Below, one piece after another: positions 47,517-55,779 of a stretch of DNA of 64,000 bases. The notes below the pieces were generated by a model. It did no database searches. It saw only the letters and a program-made list of their open reading frames with translations, and was not told the DNA's origin. The stretch is from contig NZ_JACHIG010000017.1 in assembly GCF_014203095.1 (NCBI RefSeq), positions 1 through 64,000 on the forward strand, read 5' to 3'. Position 1 is the stretch's first letter. Each line of letters opens with the position of its first letter. The stretch comes from Prosthecobacter vanneervenii (lineage in GTDB: Bacteria > Verrucomicrobiota > Verrucomicrobiia > Verrucomicrobiales > Verrucomicrobiaceae). The translations under genes and the position numbers were made by a program.

Positions 47517-48632
47517 GGTGGAGCAAGCGGTACTACCAATGGAGTCGCGCCGCCCACGGGCAATGCCAATCACAGCATTGCTGACAGCAGCGGTGAGGCT
47601 GGCGGGGGCAGTGCTACGGTCAGCTCTGGTGGTTCTTCCTCGACAGGCGGCGTGACGCACACGGCGGACTCAAGCGGGCAGCAGACGAGACCACCAGGAA
47701 CTACCATTGATGTTGGGGAGATCGAAAAGGCCAGGGCGATTGTGACGAACCTGGATAAGGTGGGCAGCAAGCGGAAGCTCAACCCGAACGAGCAGCAGGC
47801 CTATGACCGTGCCCGAGGGCTGCTTGAACGTGAGAGCTCGGCGCAGACCGGCACTCGTGACGGCAGCCGGCGCCCTGGAGACCGCAATACGGGGAATCCA
47901 AAGGAGCTGGTGATGGCAGGCGATGGCCCTGTTGCGCAGGGGCATGCTGTTGCGGATGCGCCGCCACCAGCTGCGGCTGTGCAGCCTGCGGATGCGATTG
48001 GAACGACCATTGAAGGAGCGGGTGCGGCGAATCCGGATGCGCCGACGGCGAGTCAATTGCCAAACGGCCAGACAAACCCGCAGTCAAAAAATGCCACCAA
48101 CACTCCACCGGCAAAACTCACCCCAAAAAGTGCCAAGCCCGGGCAGTCCGGAGGAAAGTCACCACTTCCAGGCAAGCCAACAGCAGGAGGCTCTTCATCT
48201 GTTCCACCAGGCAAACCAAAATCTGTTACGCCGCCTATTTACAATAAGACCCACAAAAACTCCCAGCCAATCCCTAAAGGAAGAGGAGTGAATGGGGGGC
48301 TAATGCAATCTCATCATGGGCTTCAGAAAAGGTGGGCTATGCATAATCTAGCTAAATTCGGTTATAATCACGACTTAGCGCCTACAGTCACCTTGGAAAC
48401 AGGTACAGATCTTCAGCACACTATAATATCGAATTTGCAAAACGCCCGTCGTGACGACAGAATTGCATCTGGCAAAGGTGCCTGGAGTTCAACTTTGCAG
48501 GAGGAGCTCGGATACATAGTCTCTGACCTTACTGCTGCCGGGTTTAGTCGGCAGCACATTTCAAAAGTTTTAGAACAGCAATATGGTATGTTGGATAAGC
48601 TCAAGGTTCCATATAAACGCATCAAGTATTAG
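47517..48632 (+). CDS. Displaced cassette 5: linker block R2 with a second SHH/HNH-type nuclease tip
   Basis: Similarity to the giant gene begins at about 47517, in the same reading frame; a GTG at 47652 is the only ready start and no ribosome site is seen, so it is probably silent. The tip (last 105 residues) repeats the main tip: L-M-Q-S-H-H-G-L-Q, P-T-V-T-L-E-T, W-S-S-T-L-Q-E-E-L-G-Y-I-V and Q-Q-Y-G-M-L-D-K-L-K-V-P-Y. Catalytic His pairs are kept while many other positions differ, so the two tips are diverged alleles. It is followed 1 nt later by a second SUKH gene. Confidence 0.75.
   Translation, partial: GGASGTTNGVAPPTGNANHSIADSSGEAGGGSATVSSGGSSSTGGVTHTADSSGQQTRPPGTTIDVGEIEKARAIVTNLDKVGSKRKLNPNEQQAYDRARGLLERESSAQTGTRDGSRRPGDRNTGNPKELVMAGDGPVAQGHAVADAPPPAAAVQPADAIGTTIEGAGAANPDAPTASQLPNGQTNPQSKNATNTPPAKLTPKSAKPGQSGGKSPLPGKPTAGGSSSVPPGKPKSVTPPIYNKTHKNSQPIPKGRGVNGGLMQSHHGLQKRWAMHNLAKFGYNHDLAPTVTLETGTDLQHTIISNLQNARRDDRIASGKGAWSSTLQEELGYIVSDLTAAGFSRQHISKVLEQQYGMLDKLKVPYKRIKY
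47580..48043 (+). repeat. 464-bp linker block R, copy 2
   Basis: Nearly identical to R3 (50162-50625), with only a few differences over 464 bp; somewhat more different from R1 (39470-39933). Ends at CCGGATGCGCC. Confidence 0.9.
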
Positions 48633-48633
48633 T

Positions 48634-49074
48634 ATGAACATCCTGTCAAATCTCCATTCCTCCCTCAAACTCGCAGCCTCACAGCCCCCATCTACCAAGG
48701 AGGAGATTCAGGAGCTTCTTGAATTCTCTCCCATTTCCGTGCCGCCAGAATATTTGGAAATAATCCAGCAGGGCAGCGAGTTGGAAATAAGCGTGAATCT
48801 TGGAAGTAGAGGATATGGGTTCATCAGAATCTATGGGGCCGCTGGCGTGATAGAAATGAACAAGATCTATAATGTGCAAAAGAACCTTAAACACGTTCTT
48901 GCCATCGGTGACAACGAAGGAGGAGACATGTTGGTTTTGGCACCGCATGCCAGTCCTTCGGGAGTGTATCTCAATCCCATGTCCTGCCTTAGCGACATGG
49001 AGGACGCAACCTTTATCGCCAGCAATCTGACCGAGCTGCTTGTTGACGGTAGGAATCTTGATCGCGTTTTTTAA
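48634..49074 (+). CDS. SUKH/SMI1-KNR4-type immunity protein, second copy
   Basis: 146 residues from ATG 48634, 1 nt after the cassette 5 stop, the same spacing as in the main pair. Shares I-Q-E-L-L-E-F-S-P-I, P-P-E-Y-L-E-I-I-Q, A-I-G-D-N-E-G-G-D-M-L-V and I-A-S-N-L-T-E-L-L with the protein at 40551. The sequence divergence suggests different specificity toward the two SHH tips. Confidence 0.8.
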   Translation: MNILSNLHSSLKLAASQPPSTKEEIQELLEFSPISVPPEYLEIIQQGSELEISVNLGSRGYGFIRIYGAAGVIEMNKIYNVQKNLKHVLAIGDNEGGDMLVLAPHASPSGVYLNPMSCLSDMEDATFIASNLTELLVDGRNLDRVF

Positions 49075-49138
49075 ACGGTTAAAAAAGGCATCGATCTCAG
49101 TCATTTGACATACGATCCCGACTCACACACCATCATTA

Positions 49139-50151
49139 ATGGCCATACCGGGACCCCCCTTACAGAAGGAGCTCTTAAATCTCTCGTGGACCGATTTGAA
49201 CCCGGAGATAGTGGAGTCGGCAAGACAACACTTCTTAGGGCCCTTGTCACCGGATCCACGCTACAGGGACGCAGATCCGATGGGAGCATTCAGCCTCTAC
49301 ATGACGATGCGGGAGGAGACCCCGGAGGGCAGGGAACTGGGGCGGCTGACCGGGACATGGTGCGCTTGGCACGGGGTCTTTACTATAGCCGACCATCGGG
49401 CGGCGCTGGAGGCGTTCCGACGCGGCGAATGGGTGACGCCGTATCCGAACGGCCCGGTGGGCTCGCCACCGCCGTTGCCGACGTATCCGACCACCTTAAA
49501 ACCCAGGTCCCCGGACTTCTCAACGACAGAACCCACGTCTTCCACAGCACCGAAGACTTCTTAAACTCTGACTACGCGAAGAAGCATCCGCTCTCTAAAG
49601 CGGACCTCGACAAACTCCATGCCGCCGAAGGCTTCCATGATCCGAAGACCGGGCACAGCGTCGTCATCGCCGGCAATGTGGGGCTGCGCCCTGGGGAAAC
49701 GCCGCATGATGCGCTGACGCGAGTGATCCTCCATGAGCGCGTGGGGCACGATGGTTTGCAGGCCCTGCTGGGTTCGAAGGACAGCAAGGCGCATAAACAT
49801 TGGGAGGGGCTGACACAGCGCATCAAACCGGAGGAACTGGACGCCATCGCCAAACAGGATGGCTACCAGCACCTGGCAGGAGACCGCAATGCACTGGCCC
49901 ATGAATGGTTTGCCCGGCAGGCGGAGAAGTCTCCGCAACTGCTCAAGAAGCCCGGTCTGCTGCGGGACATGTGGGAGGCCTTCAAAGGGCAGCTCAGGAA
50001 ACTGAGTAACAACTGGAAAGACACGCCGGATAGCCATCTGGATACGCATTTGAGCGAGCTGCTGCGTCTCTCTCGCAAGGCTGCGCTGAGGCCGCAGGCT
50101 AGCAGAGCAGTGGGGGCACCCGATAATAGCGCTACTGGCAGGGCGATATAG
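49139..50151 (+). pseudogene. Displaced cassette 6: mosaic with a zincin-like metallopeptidase fragment
   Basis: Two pieces in different frames. From 49139 to about 49490 the frame with strong third-position GC reads L-S-W-T-D-L-N-P-E-I-V-E, M-G-A-F-S-L-Y-M-T-M-R-E-E and W-C-A-W-H-G-V-F-T-I; not recognised. From about 49490 another frame, running to 50151, reads R-T-H-V-F-H-S-T-E-D-F, G-L-R-P-G-E-T-P-H-D-A and I-L-H-E-R-V-G-H-D-G-L. That HE-x-x-GH motif and its surroundings match the zincin-like domain of phage polyvalent proteins. No start signal and no immunity partner; a remnant. Confidence 0.55.
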
Positions 50152-50161
50152 GCATTCTATC

Positions 50162-50625
50162 GCTGACAGCAGCGGTGAGGCTGGCGGGGGCAGTGCTACG
50201 AGCAGCTCTGGCGGTTCTTCCTCGACAGGCGGCGTGACGCACACGGCGGACTCAAGCGGGCAGCAGACGAGACCACCAGGAACTACCATTGATGCTGGGG
50301 AGATCGAAAAGGCCAGGGCGATTGTGACGAACCTGGATAAGGTGGGCAGCAAGCGGAAGCTCAACCCGAACGAGCAGCAGGCCTATGACCGTGCCCGAGG
50401 GCTGCTTGAACGTGAGAGCTCGGCGCAGACCGGCACTCGTGACGGCAGCCGGCGCCCTGGAGACCGCAATACGGGGAATCCAAAGGAGCTGGTGATGGCA
50501 GGCGATGGCCCTGTTGCGCAGGGGCATGCTGTTGCGGATGCGCCGCCACCAGCTGCGGCTGTGCAGCCTGCGGATGCGATTGGAACGACCATTGAAGGAG
50601 CGGGCGCGGCGAATCCGGATGCGCC
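50162..50625 (+). repeat. 464-bp linker block R, copy 3
   Basis: Third copy, joined at 50162 to unrelated DNA and leaving the R1/R2 sequence at 50625, where CGTGCTTCGG replaces the GACGGCGAGT of the SHH genes. Confidence 0.9.
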
Positions 50626-51757
50626 TCGTGCTTCGGCCAATGAAGTTTCCGGCGATTCAGGTGCTCATTCAACGTCACAACCGAAGCAGCAAGATGATTC
50701 GCAGGAATCTGGACCGACGAATACTGTTGCTGACGGCGTTAGCACACAGTCCCATCCTACGAGGCCTGCGTCTGCTTCTTCAGCGGTAGATCACTCCACG
50801 TCTGGACCAACTTCTCCCCCGATTGATTATCCGCGTGCTGCTGACGGCGATTTTCGCAGCAATTGGAAAACCTCCACTGCTGGCAGACGAGTAAAGCTCG
50901 AGGATGGTCGGGAAGGCGTGGTCACTGCTGTTGCTAAGGACCATACACTTACGGTGAGCGTGGATGGCAAGAGCATAGAGGGCATTTCACAGAATAAGGT
51001 CAAAATGCAGCTTTCACTGGATGAATTGGCTGCCGAACAAGCGTTTATCAAGAGGCAACAAAGCTTTAAGAGACTCAAGCCAGAGTACGATAGGCGCCTG
51101 GAAGATATTGCCAAATCCATTCCTGAAGCCCACGTCATTCTTGCTCCGCTCAAAGGTGCTCCACGAGCACTCGAAAAGGTTGCAAAGGTAGCAAAAAGAA
51201 AAGGTGATGACGGTAAATCACCATCTCCCGAAAAGGCAATATCCAAACTGACGGATATGCTGCGCGGTTCGATTGTGGTTGATTCCATCGACCAAGTCCC
51301 TGAGGCAACGAGGGCTGTCTTGAGATCATTCGCGCCAGATGCCAAGCTAGTAGGCACCAACAAATGGGGTGCAAGCATTTACCAAACAGGTGATGGAAGA
51401 AAAGTGATTGTTAACGACCGCTTTAAAAATCCTACCGCAGAAGGATACTCAGATGTTCAAATCATGCTGGAGATGACCCCAGGACACATGGTAGAGACCC
51501 AGATACATATTCCGGAGATGATTGTAGCCAAAGAAGGAGATTCTGTCAAAGCACTGGGACTTCCTGAAAAATACTGGCCGGAAAATCTACCCATCAACGG
51601 ATTTGATCCCAAGCGAACTGGGCACCATATGTACGAAGAAAAGCGCTCGTTGCCTGATGACTCTCCAGCAGCTGACTTGGTCGCACTTGAAATGAAAAAA
51701 TTAAATCAGGCCGCGATGGATGCCCATCGCAAACGCCACTCAAAGCCTAGAAACTGA
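50234..51757 (+). CDS. Displaced cassette 7: linker block R3 with a RelA/SpoT-like toxin tip
   Basis: 507 codons from GTG 50234, with similarity to the giant gene already from 50162. After R3 and a Ser/Pro linker, the tip (about residues 200-500) has a small beta region (G-R-R-V-K-L-E-D-G-R-E-G-V-V), then M-L-R-G-S-I-V-V-D, N-D-R-F-K-N-P-T-A-E-G-Y-S-D-V, E-T-Q-I-H-I-P-E-M and G-H-H-M-Y-E-E-K-R. These are the ordered motifs of the RelA/SpoT nucleotidyltransferase fold found in effector toxins that make (p)ppGpp or (p)ppApp or pyrophosphorylate tRNA. Which product is formed cannot be told here. Confidence 0.72.
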   Translation: MTHTADSSGQQTRPPGTTIDAGEIEKARAIVTNLDKVGSKRKLNPNEQQAYDRARGLLERESSAQTGTRDGSRRPGDRNTGNPKELVMAGDGPVAQGHAVADAPPPAAAVQPADAIGTTIEGAGAANPDAPRASANEVSGDSGAHSTSQPKQQDDSQESGPTNTVADGVSTQSHPTRPASASSAVDHSTSGPTSPPIDYPRAADGDFRSNWKTSTAGRRVKLEDGREGVVTAVAKDHTLTVSVDGKSIEGISQNKVKMQLSLDELAAEQAFIKRQQSFKRLKPEYDRRLEDIAKSIPEAHVILAPLKGAPRALEKVAKVAKRKGDDGKSPSPEKAISKLTDMLRGSIVVDSIDQVPEATRAVLRSFAPDAKLVGTNKWGASIYQTGDGRKVIVNDRFKNPTAEGYSDVQIMLEMTPGHMVETQIHIPEMIVAKEGDSVKALGLPEKYWPENLPINGFDPKRTGHHMYEEKRSLPDDSPAADLVALEMKKLNQAAMDAHRKRHSKPRN

Positions 51758-51842
51758 AGTTCGAGACCAGTGCGATTAATCCATGTCGAGCATGCAATGA
51801 AAATTGATCATTTAAACTAAAAAAACTACGATTTAATCAATC

Positions 51843-52085
51843 ATGACAACGATACCCGTACTCAGGCGTGACATGTTCAGCCCAAAGGCTAAGTTTTATG
51901 TTGTGGACAACTTTTATCCAGAGGTTTGGGACGAAGGACACCTCTGGGCTATTGGTCCCAATGGTAAAATTCAGGTCGGCGGAGTAGAGAGCCGACCAAT
52001 GACTATGGACGTGGGAACCTTCGAACTAAATTGGGATCAATTTTACGGTCAGGTCGAAGAGACATGGAGGGAGATATATGGTTAG
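51843..52085 (+). CDS. Likely immunity protein of the RelA/SpoT-like tip, 80 aa
   Basis: Lies 85 nt after the toxin stop. Strand-rich protein with F-Y-V-V-D-N-F-Y-P-E-V-W-D, L-W-A-I-G-P-N-G-K-I and a C-terminal W-D-Q-F-Y-G-Q-V-E-E-T-W. No family recognised; low GC like the other immunity candidates. Confidence 0.55.
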   Translation: MTTIPVLRRDMFSPKAKFYVVDNFYPEVWDEGHLWAIGPNGKIQVGGVESRPMTMDVGTFELNWDQFYGQVEETWREIYG

Positions 52086-52373
52086 ATGATTGGGAGGTTG
52101 GTTGGGGGATGCATTGTCAGCGGAGAGGTGCAGGCGGTGCCCAGCGGGGTGGGCACGAGCCACAGGAGGCGCAGGTGCAGGCGGATCTGGAGCAGGCGAG
52201 GAAGGTGGTGGCTGCAGATGCCGCCAGCAAGGTCCGGTTCAGCGCGCTGCCGCCAAGCATGGTGATCCATCTCGTCGGGCAGCAAGCTTGATCGTTTCTC
52301 TATTAGGATTTGATGGCTGGGGAGAGCGCGTGTTGTGCCGATGGTTATGAGCAGCCTGTTGTTGGGGATCGAG
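52086..52373 (+). repeat. Terminal scar of the cassette array
   Basis: No intact gene. Two short backbone fossils stand side by side: 52111-52156 resembles 38256-38300 of the giant gene (R-I-V-S-G-V-A-Q-A-V-P-S), and 52166-52233 resembles the cassette 2 linker (Q-V-Q-A-D-L-E-Q-A-R-K-V-V). They mark the downstream edge of the array. Confidence 0.7.
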
Positions 52374-53075
52374 CTACAGACCGATTTTATCGATTTGTGC
52401 GCAAGTTTGTGTCAGCCAGATTTTCAACCGCTGACGGTCCACAAGTCCCAGACCGGTGTTGTCTCGTTCCGGGTACTTGCCCACAGCAAATGGGGCGTTG
52501 GACGAATCGATCTTGTGCATCACATGGTCCATCAAGTGGCGGATGCTGATCACAGGCGCGTTTAGATCGGCTGCGCGCTGCTTTTCAGCGGATTTGTCGA
52601 AAAGATCGAAGGTATCTCCGCGGAAGTGGTTTTGGACAATCACGTAGCTGAGTCTTGAGCCCAGCTGGTCAAAAAGCTTTTTCAGCAAATCCACGGAGTC
52701 TTTTCCGCAGTCCATGACATGCCAGTAGCGTACTTGATAACCCATCTCTTTGACCATTTCGATCATATCCACGCCTTCCATCCACCTTACCAGCCAGTCA
52801 TGGGTTTGTGCCGCCAGATCGACAATGATGCGGGTGCCGGGGTGTTCATGCGCGGCCTCGATGATTTTGTCCATCTGGTCATGTCGGTCTGTTAAAATTT
52901 GAGTGGAGACCTCGGGGTAGTAGCGCATCAGGGCGGCATTGGAGCGATCGGCGTCAAAGGCGCGGAACGGCAGGTTTCTTTCCTGCATGTAGTGGACTAG
53001 AAGTCTGGCCATCAAAGATTTGCCAACGCCTCCTTTTTCGCCTCCAACCAAATGAATGGTGCAGGATTCAGCCAT
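52374..53075 (-). CDS. ParA/MinD-family P-loop ATPase
   Basis: About 233 residues from ATG 53075 (M-A-E-S-C-T-I-H-L-V-G-G-E-K-G-G-V-G-K-S); a longer frame to 53168 is possible. The deviant Walker A G-G-E-K-G-G-V-G-K-S has both signature lysines; F-D-A-D-R-S-N and I-I-V-D-L-A-A-Q are the A' and B motifs. The C-terminal half is like ATPases linked to plasmid mobilisation and conjugation rather than to chromosome ParA. No ParB partner lies beside it. It borders the cassette array and is convergent with it. Confidence 0.8.
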   Translation of the reverse strand: MAESCTIHLVGGEKGGVGKSLMARLLVHYMQERNLPFRAFDADRSNAALMRYYPEVSTQILTDRHDQMDKIIEAAHEHPGTRIIVDLAAQTHDWLVRWMEGVDMIEMVKEMGYQVRYWHVMDCGKDSVDLLKKLFDQLGSRLSYVIVQNHFRGDTFDLFDKSAEKQRAADLNAPVISIRHLMDHVMHKIDSSNAPFAVGKYPERDNTGLGLVDRQRLKIWLTQTCAQIDKIGL

Positions 53076-53181
53076 GCTGGCTGCTGGCATCACCGGATTG
53101 TTTAGCCTGGTTTCCTGGACGCTTAGCGCCAATTGAAGACAGCTGTCTCGGGCTGCAAAATCTTCCATATTCTTATCCTTC

Positions 53182-53523
53182 TACCACAAGCCGTGGTACA
53201 GGCCGGATCGCTAAGATGGGTTAACCCGATCTGTAACATGTGTTTCGCTGCTGAAGCTTGGTGATATGCGCTGCCGATGGGGGATTTGAGTGGCTGCGTT
53301 GGTCGCCTGCCTGCTGTTTGCAAATTGCAGGCGGCGCTCTCGCCTTGCCAGTGGGGCCACTGCGCTCGCCGGTTCAAATTATGACAATCTTTTCGAGAGC
53401 TGGTCTAACTCAGGAGCTGATGAGGTAAATCATTATAAAAGCAATGGGTTAACCAATAATAGAAGGTGGTTAACCCACTGGATATCTTTAATGAGGGACG
53501 GTACTAATTGTAATTGATTTGTA
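53182..53523. promoter_or_regulatory. AT-rich intergenic region with TACCAC inverted repeat and three GGTTAACC sites
   Basis: Between the ParA-like gene and the NlpC/P60-like gene. TACCAC-N5-GTGGTA lies at 53182-53198. GGGTTAACCC (53218-53227), GGGTTAACC (53446-53454) and GGTTAACCC (53468-53476) are three copies of one palindrome. These could be operators or centromere-like sites for the ATPase. A short frame at 53290-53517 with a lipoprotein-like start is possible but not supported. Confidence 0.5.
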
Positions 53524-54387
53524 GTGATACACTGCAGATCGCTTTACTTTAGAAGCAGGGACAAGAATGCGCTGGCAACGGTGTTGTGGCGGCTGTCTTT
53601 ATCCCGGAGCATCCGTCTCCTGGCATCTGTGTTGGTTTTTTGTGCTGGCTGGATGCCTATTGACTGCAATGGACAAACTGACGAGTTGTATCAATTCCAT
53701 TCACTCGAGGCGGCACGTGCGCTGCAATGGGCGCAATATTACGAATCGCTGGCGGGCAGTGGGCATGATGGGAGCCGGTGCTTGTTGCTGGCACAACAGT
53801 GGAGGGCGTACGAGGACAATCAGAGGCACCTTGCGGCATACTTTTACGGTCAAATGCAGCCTGCCTGGGGGGGGCATGTCTCTTCGAGTGGAGCGGGGGC
53901 GCCTCAGCTTGGCTTGGCAGGCGGCATCACGTCAGGCCCCTATGGAAACTACCCGGGCCATATCGTGGTCAGCCGGCCTCCCGTGGTGCTGCAGGATGGC
54001 ATGGCATTCGGCTTGACATCACTTCCCGCCACCGTTCACAGGATGCTGGAGGCTGGCAATCAACTGCAACGCAAGCCCTACATTTTCGGGGGCGGACACC
54101 GCGTTCTTGAGGATTACGGATATGACTGCTCAAGTGCAGTTTCGTATGTTCTGATCAAGGCAGGTCTTCTCAATCAAGTGCTGAACAGCCGAACTCTGGC
54201 GGCCTATGGAGAGCCTGGGGAGGGGCGTTTGGTGACGCTTTGGGTCAAGCCGGGAAGCCACACCTTCATGACCATCTGCGGTCTTCGCCTGGATACCTCC
54301 GGGGATGGGACTGACCGAGGGCCCCGCTGGAGAACGACTAACCGTAACTTTGCAGGGTTTGCTGCACGGCACCCGCGTGGCCTCTGA
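53524..54387 (+). CDS. Secreted NlpC/P60-like cysteine peptidase domain protein
   Basis: 287 codons from GTG 53524; the true start may be an internal codon nearer the hydrophobic helix (I-R-L-L-A-S-V-L-V-F-C-A-G-W). A helical region (S-L-E-A-A-R-A-L-Q-W-A-Q-Y-Y) is followed by the peptidase-like domain: Y-I-F-G-G-G-H, then Y-D-C-S-S-A-V-S-Y-V-L with the catalytic Cys, and G-S-H-T-F-M-T-I with the His. This order is that of NlpC/P60 peptidoglycan endopeptidases. It may remodel the cell wall; its relation to the toxin locus is unknown. Confidence 0.75.
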   Translation: MIHCRSLYFRSRDKNALATVLWRLSLSRSIRLLASVLVFCAGWMPIDCNGQTDELYQFHSLEAARALQWAQYYESLAGSGHDGSRCLLLAQQWRAYEDNQRHLAAYFYGQMQPAWGGHVSSSGAGAPQLGLAGGITSGPYGNYPGHIVVSRPPVVLQDGMAFGLTSLPATVHRMLEAGNQLQRKPYIFGGGHRVLEDYGYDCSSAVSYVLIKAGLLNQVLNSRTLAAYGEPGEGRLVTLWVKPGSHTFMTICGLRLDTSGDGTDRGPRWRTTNRNFAGFAARHPRGL

Positions 54388-54541
54388 TTAGGAGGCCGTG
54401 TGTCTTCAGGCGGTGTGAGGCTGCAGTGCTGCTGATGTGAGTCTCCACTGCTCCGTGGAATGCAACTGTGGCTGCATGCCGCAGCCAGCCTGCAATGAAG
54501 CAGGTGGCCAGCGAGCCGAGAAGGATGGGGCGTCTTTTCAC
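54338..54541 (-). CDS. Possible small exported protein, 67 aa
   Basis: GTG at 54541 lies 5 nt after the stop of the 54547-55182 gene, with a signal-like start (M-K-R-R-P-I-L-L-G-S-L-A-T-C-F-I-A-G-W). Its 3' end overlaps the NlpC/P60-like gene by 50 nt on the other strand. No ribosome site is seen, so it may be chance. Confidence 0.25.
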   Translation of the reverse strand: MKRRPILLGSLATCFIAGWLRHAATVAFHGAVETHISSTAASHRLKTHGLLIRGHAGAVQQTLQSYG

Positions 54542-54546
54542 CTGCG

Positions 54547-55182
54547 TCAGTCTGCTGCGGACGTGCTGGCGAGGGCGGGCAGGTGCGTGGTGAGGGTGTG
54601 GAGGATGAAGCGGGCCTCGGTGAGTGGGAGGCCGGTGCCGAAGCGAATCAACCGGCCTTCGTGTTCGAAGGCCAGAGCGCCGGTGGGTGGCACGTGCAGC
54701 TGGCGGATGTGCGCCACATCGTAGGTCCTGCGGCGTCCGCAGCCGAAGATCGCGCGCTGGAGGGTGAGCGTGGCGGGCGTGATGGTGAGGATTTCACAGC
54801 CCAGCACCTGCCACAGCCACTGGTGAAGGGCCCAGAGGCCGGCGGCCGTCCATAGGCCCACGCAGGCAAGGACGAACACGGCGAATTCGAGCGGATGAAA
54901 GAGCGCCTGCAAGAGGAAGGCGGGCGTGGCGATCTCGACGATGAGCCAGAGGCAGAGCCAGAGCGTGAGCAGCACCAGCCCGAAGACATGACGCCTGGGC
55001 GGGATGCGGAAGACAAGGCCGTCAGCCTCTGCCGTGACGGTGTGCAGCTGACCTGGAGTGTGACAAACATGCGTGGCGGTGGTGCGGCGCAATCCACGGC
55101 GGGGAAGGGGCTTTGTCGAGGAAGGAGATGCGGGCGAGGCTTCTAGTCTGATCAGCCCGCAAAGCTCTCGACTCAGCGTCAT
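54547..55182 (-). CDS. Membrane protein with two TM helices and a PH-like C-terminal domain, 211 aa
   Basis: After about 65 residues come two TM helices (L-V-L-L-T-L-W-L-C-L-W-L-I-V-E-I-A-T and A-V-F-V-L-A-C-V-G-L-W-T-A-A), then a strand-rich region with E-I-L-T-I-T-P-A-T-L-T-L-Q-R and V-A-H-I-R-Q-L-H-V. This layout resembles bacterial PH-like membrane proteins; the likeness is by pattern only. Function unknown. Confidence 0.6.
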   Translation of the reverse strand: MTLSRELCGLIRLEASPASPSSTKPLPRRGLRRTTATHVCHTPGQLHTVTAEADGLVFRIPPRRHVFGLVLLTLWLCLWLIVEIATPAFLLQALFHPLEFAVFVLACVGLWTAAGLWALHQWLWQVLGCEILTITPATLTLQRAIFGCGRRRTYDVAHIRQLHVPPTGALAFEHEGRLIRFGTGLPLTEARFILHTLTTHLPALASTSAAD

Positions 55183-55209
55183 CTCTCAATACTCTTCCAA
55201 TTCGACAGC

Positions 55210-55761
55210 ATGGCGCATCCCCGCAAACACTCCAGACTGATCACCGTCGGTGGTCAGGTGTTTCGCTGGCATGTGGACATTAATGAGGACTCTGCCGATG
55301 AGAAAATCCTGAGCGTCTATCCAGACGAAGACCCCAATGGGGCGCGTCTTGCCATGACTCTGAATAACCACACGATTCCTCCCAGCCTCGTGCGCAGGCT
55401 CATCCTGGTGGGGATGCGTCTGGGCTATGTGCCGCATGATCGGGCAAAGTCTCGCATCATCCAAAAAGCAGAGCATGTCTCTGAGATTCTACACGACTAC
55501 CCGCGCGTCATTCTGCACAACGGCGTCGAATACACATGGACTCCCGAGTCTCGTGGCGGACTTCACATCAAAGTGCGTCGCAGCGATTCTCCGCAGGGGC
55601 AGCTTCTGGCTACCTTCGCTACTTTAAAGCCCGATCAGCTCAATGAACGGTTTGTCTCCCAAGCCATCGACGCAGCGCTACGCGAAGGTTGGAGACCTGC
55701 CGACTTGGGCCTCGACTGCCACTGGCTCGATGCCGTATGGACGCAATGCTGCAGTCCGTAG
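55210..55761 (+). CDS. Hypothetical protein, 183 aa
   Basis: Cytoplasmic, mixed alpha/beta. Strands V-F-R-W-H-V-D-I-N-E-D-S-A and H-I-K-V-R-R-S-D and helix P-P-S-L-V-R-R-L-I-L-V-G-M-R-L-G are visible. Not recognised. It is divergent from the 54547 gene with 27 nt between them, so the promoters must overlap. A stand-alone immunity-like role is conceivable from size and location but has no direct support. Confidence 0.6.
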   Translation: MAHPRKHSRLITVGGQVFRWHVDINEDSADEKILSVYPDEDPNGARLAMTLNNHTIPPSLVRRLILVGMRLGYVPHDRAKSRIIQKAEHVSEILHDYPRVILHNGVEYTWTPESRGGLHIKVRRSDSPQGQLLATFATLKPDQLNERFVSQAIDAALREGWRPADLGLDCHWLDAVWTQCCSP

Positions 55762-55779
55762 TGGCTCCCGGCTGCCGGT

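Noticed and set aside
49105..49500. A perfect P-loop string (G-D-S-G-V-G-K-T-T-L-L) in one frame of cassette 6
   Set aside because: The other frame has far stronger third-position GC and natural aromatic content over the same bases; no Walker B or further ATPase motifs follow. It is most likely a chance translation.
53290..53517. A 75-codon frame with a lipoprotein-like start (L-L-F-A-N-C)
   Set aside because: No ribosome site, a GTG start, and the later codons run through the GGTTAACC sites; more likely non-coding.
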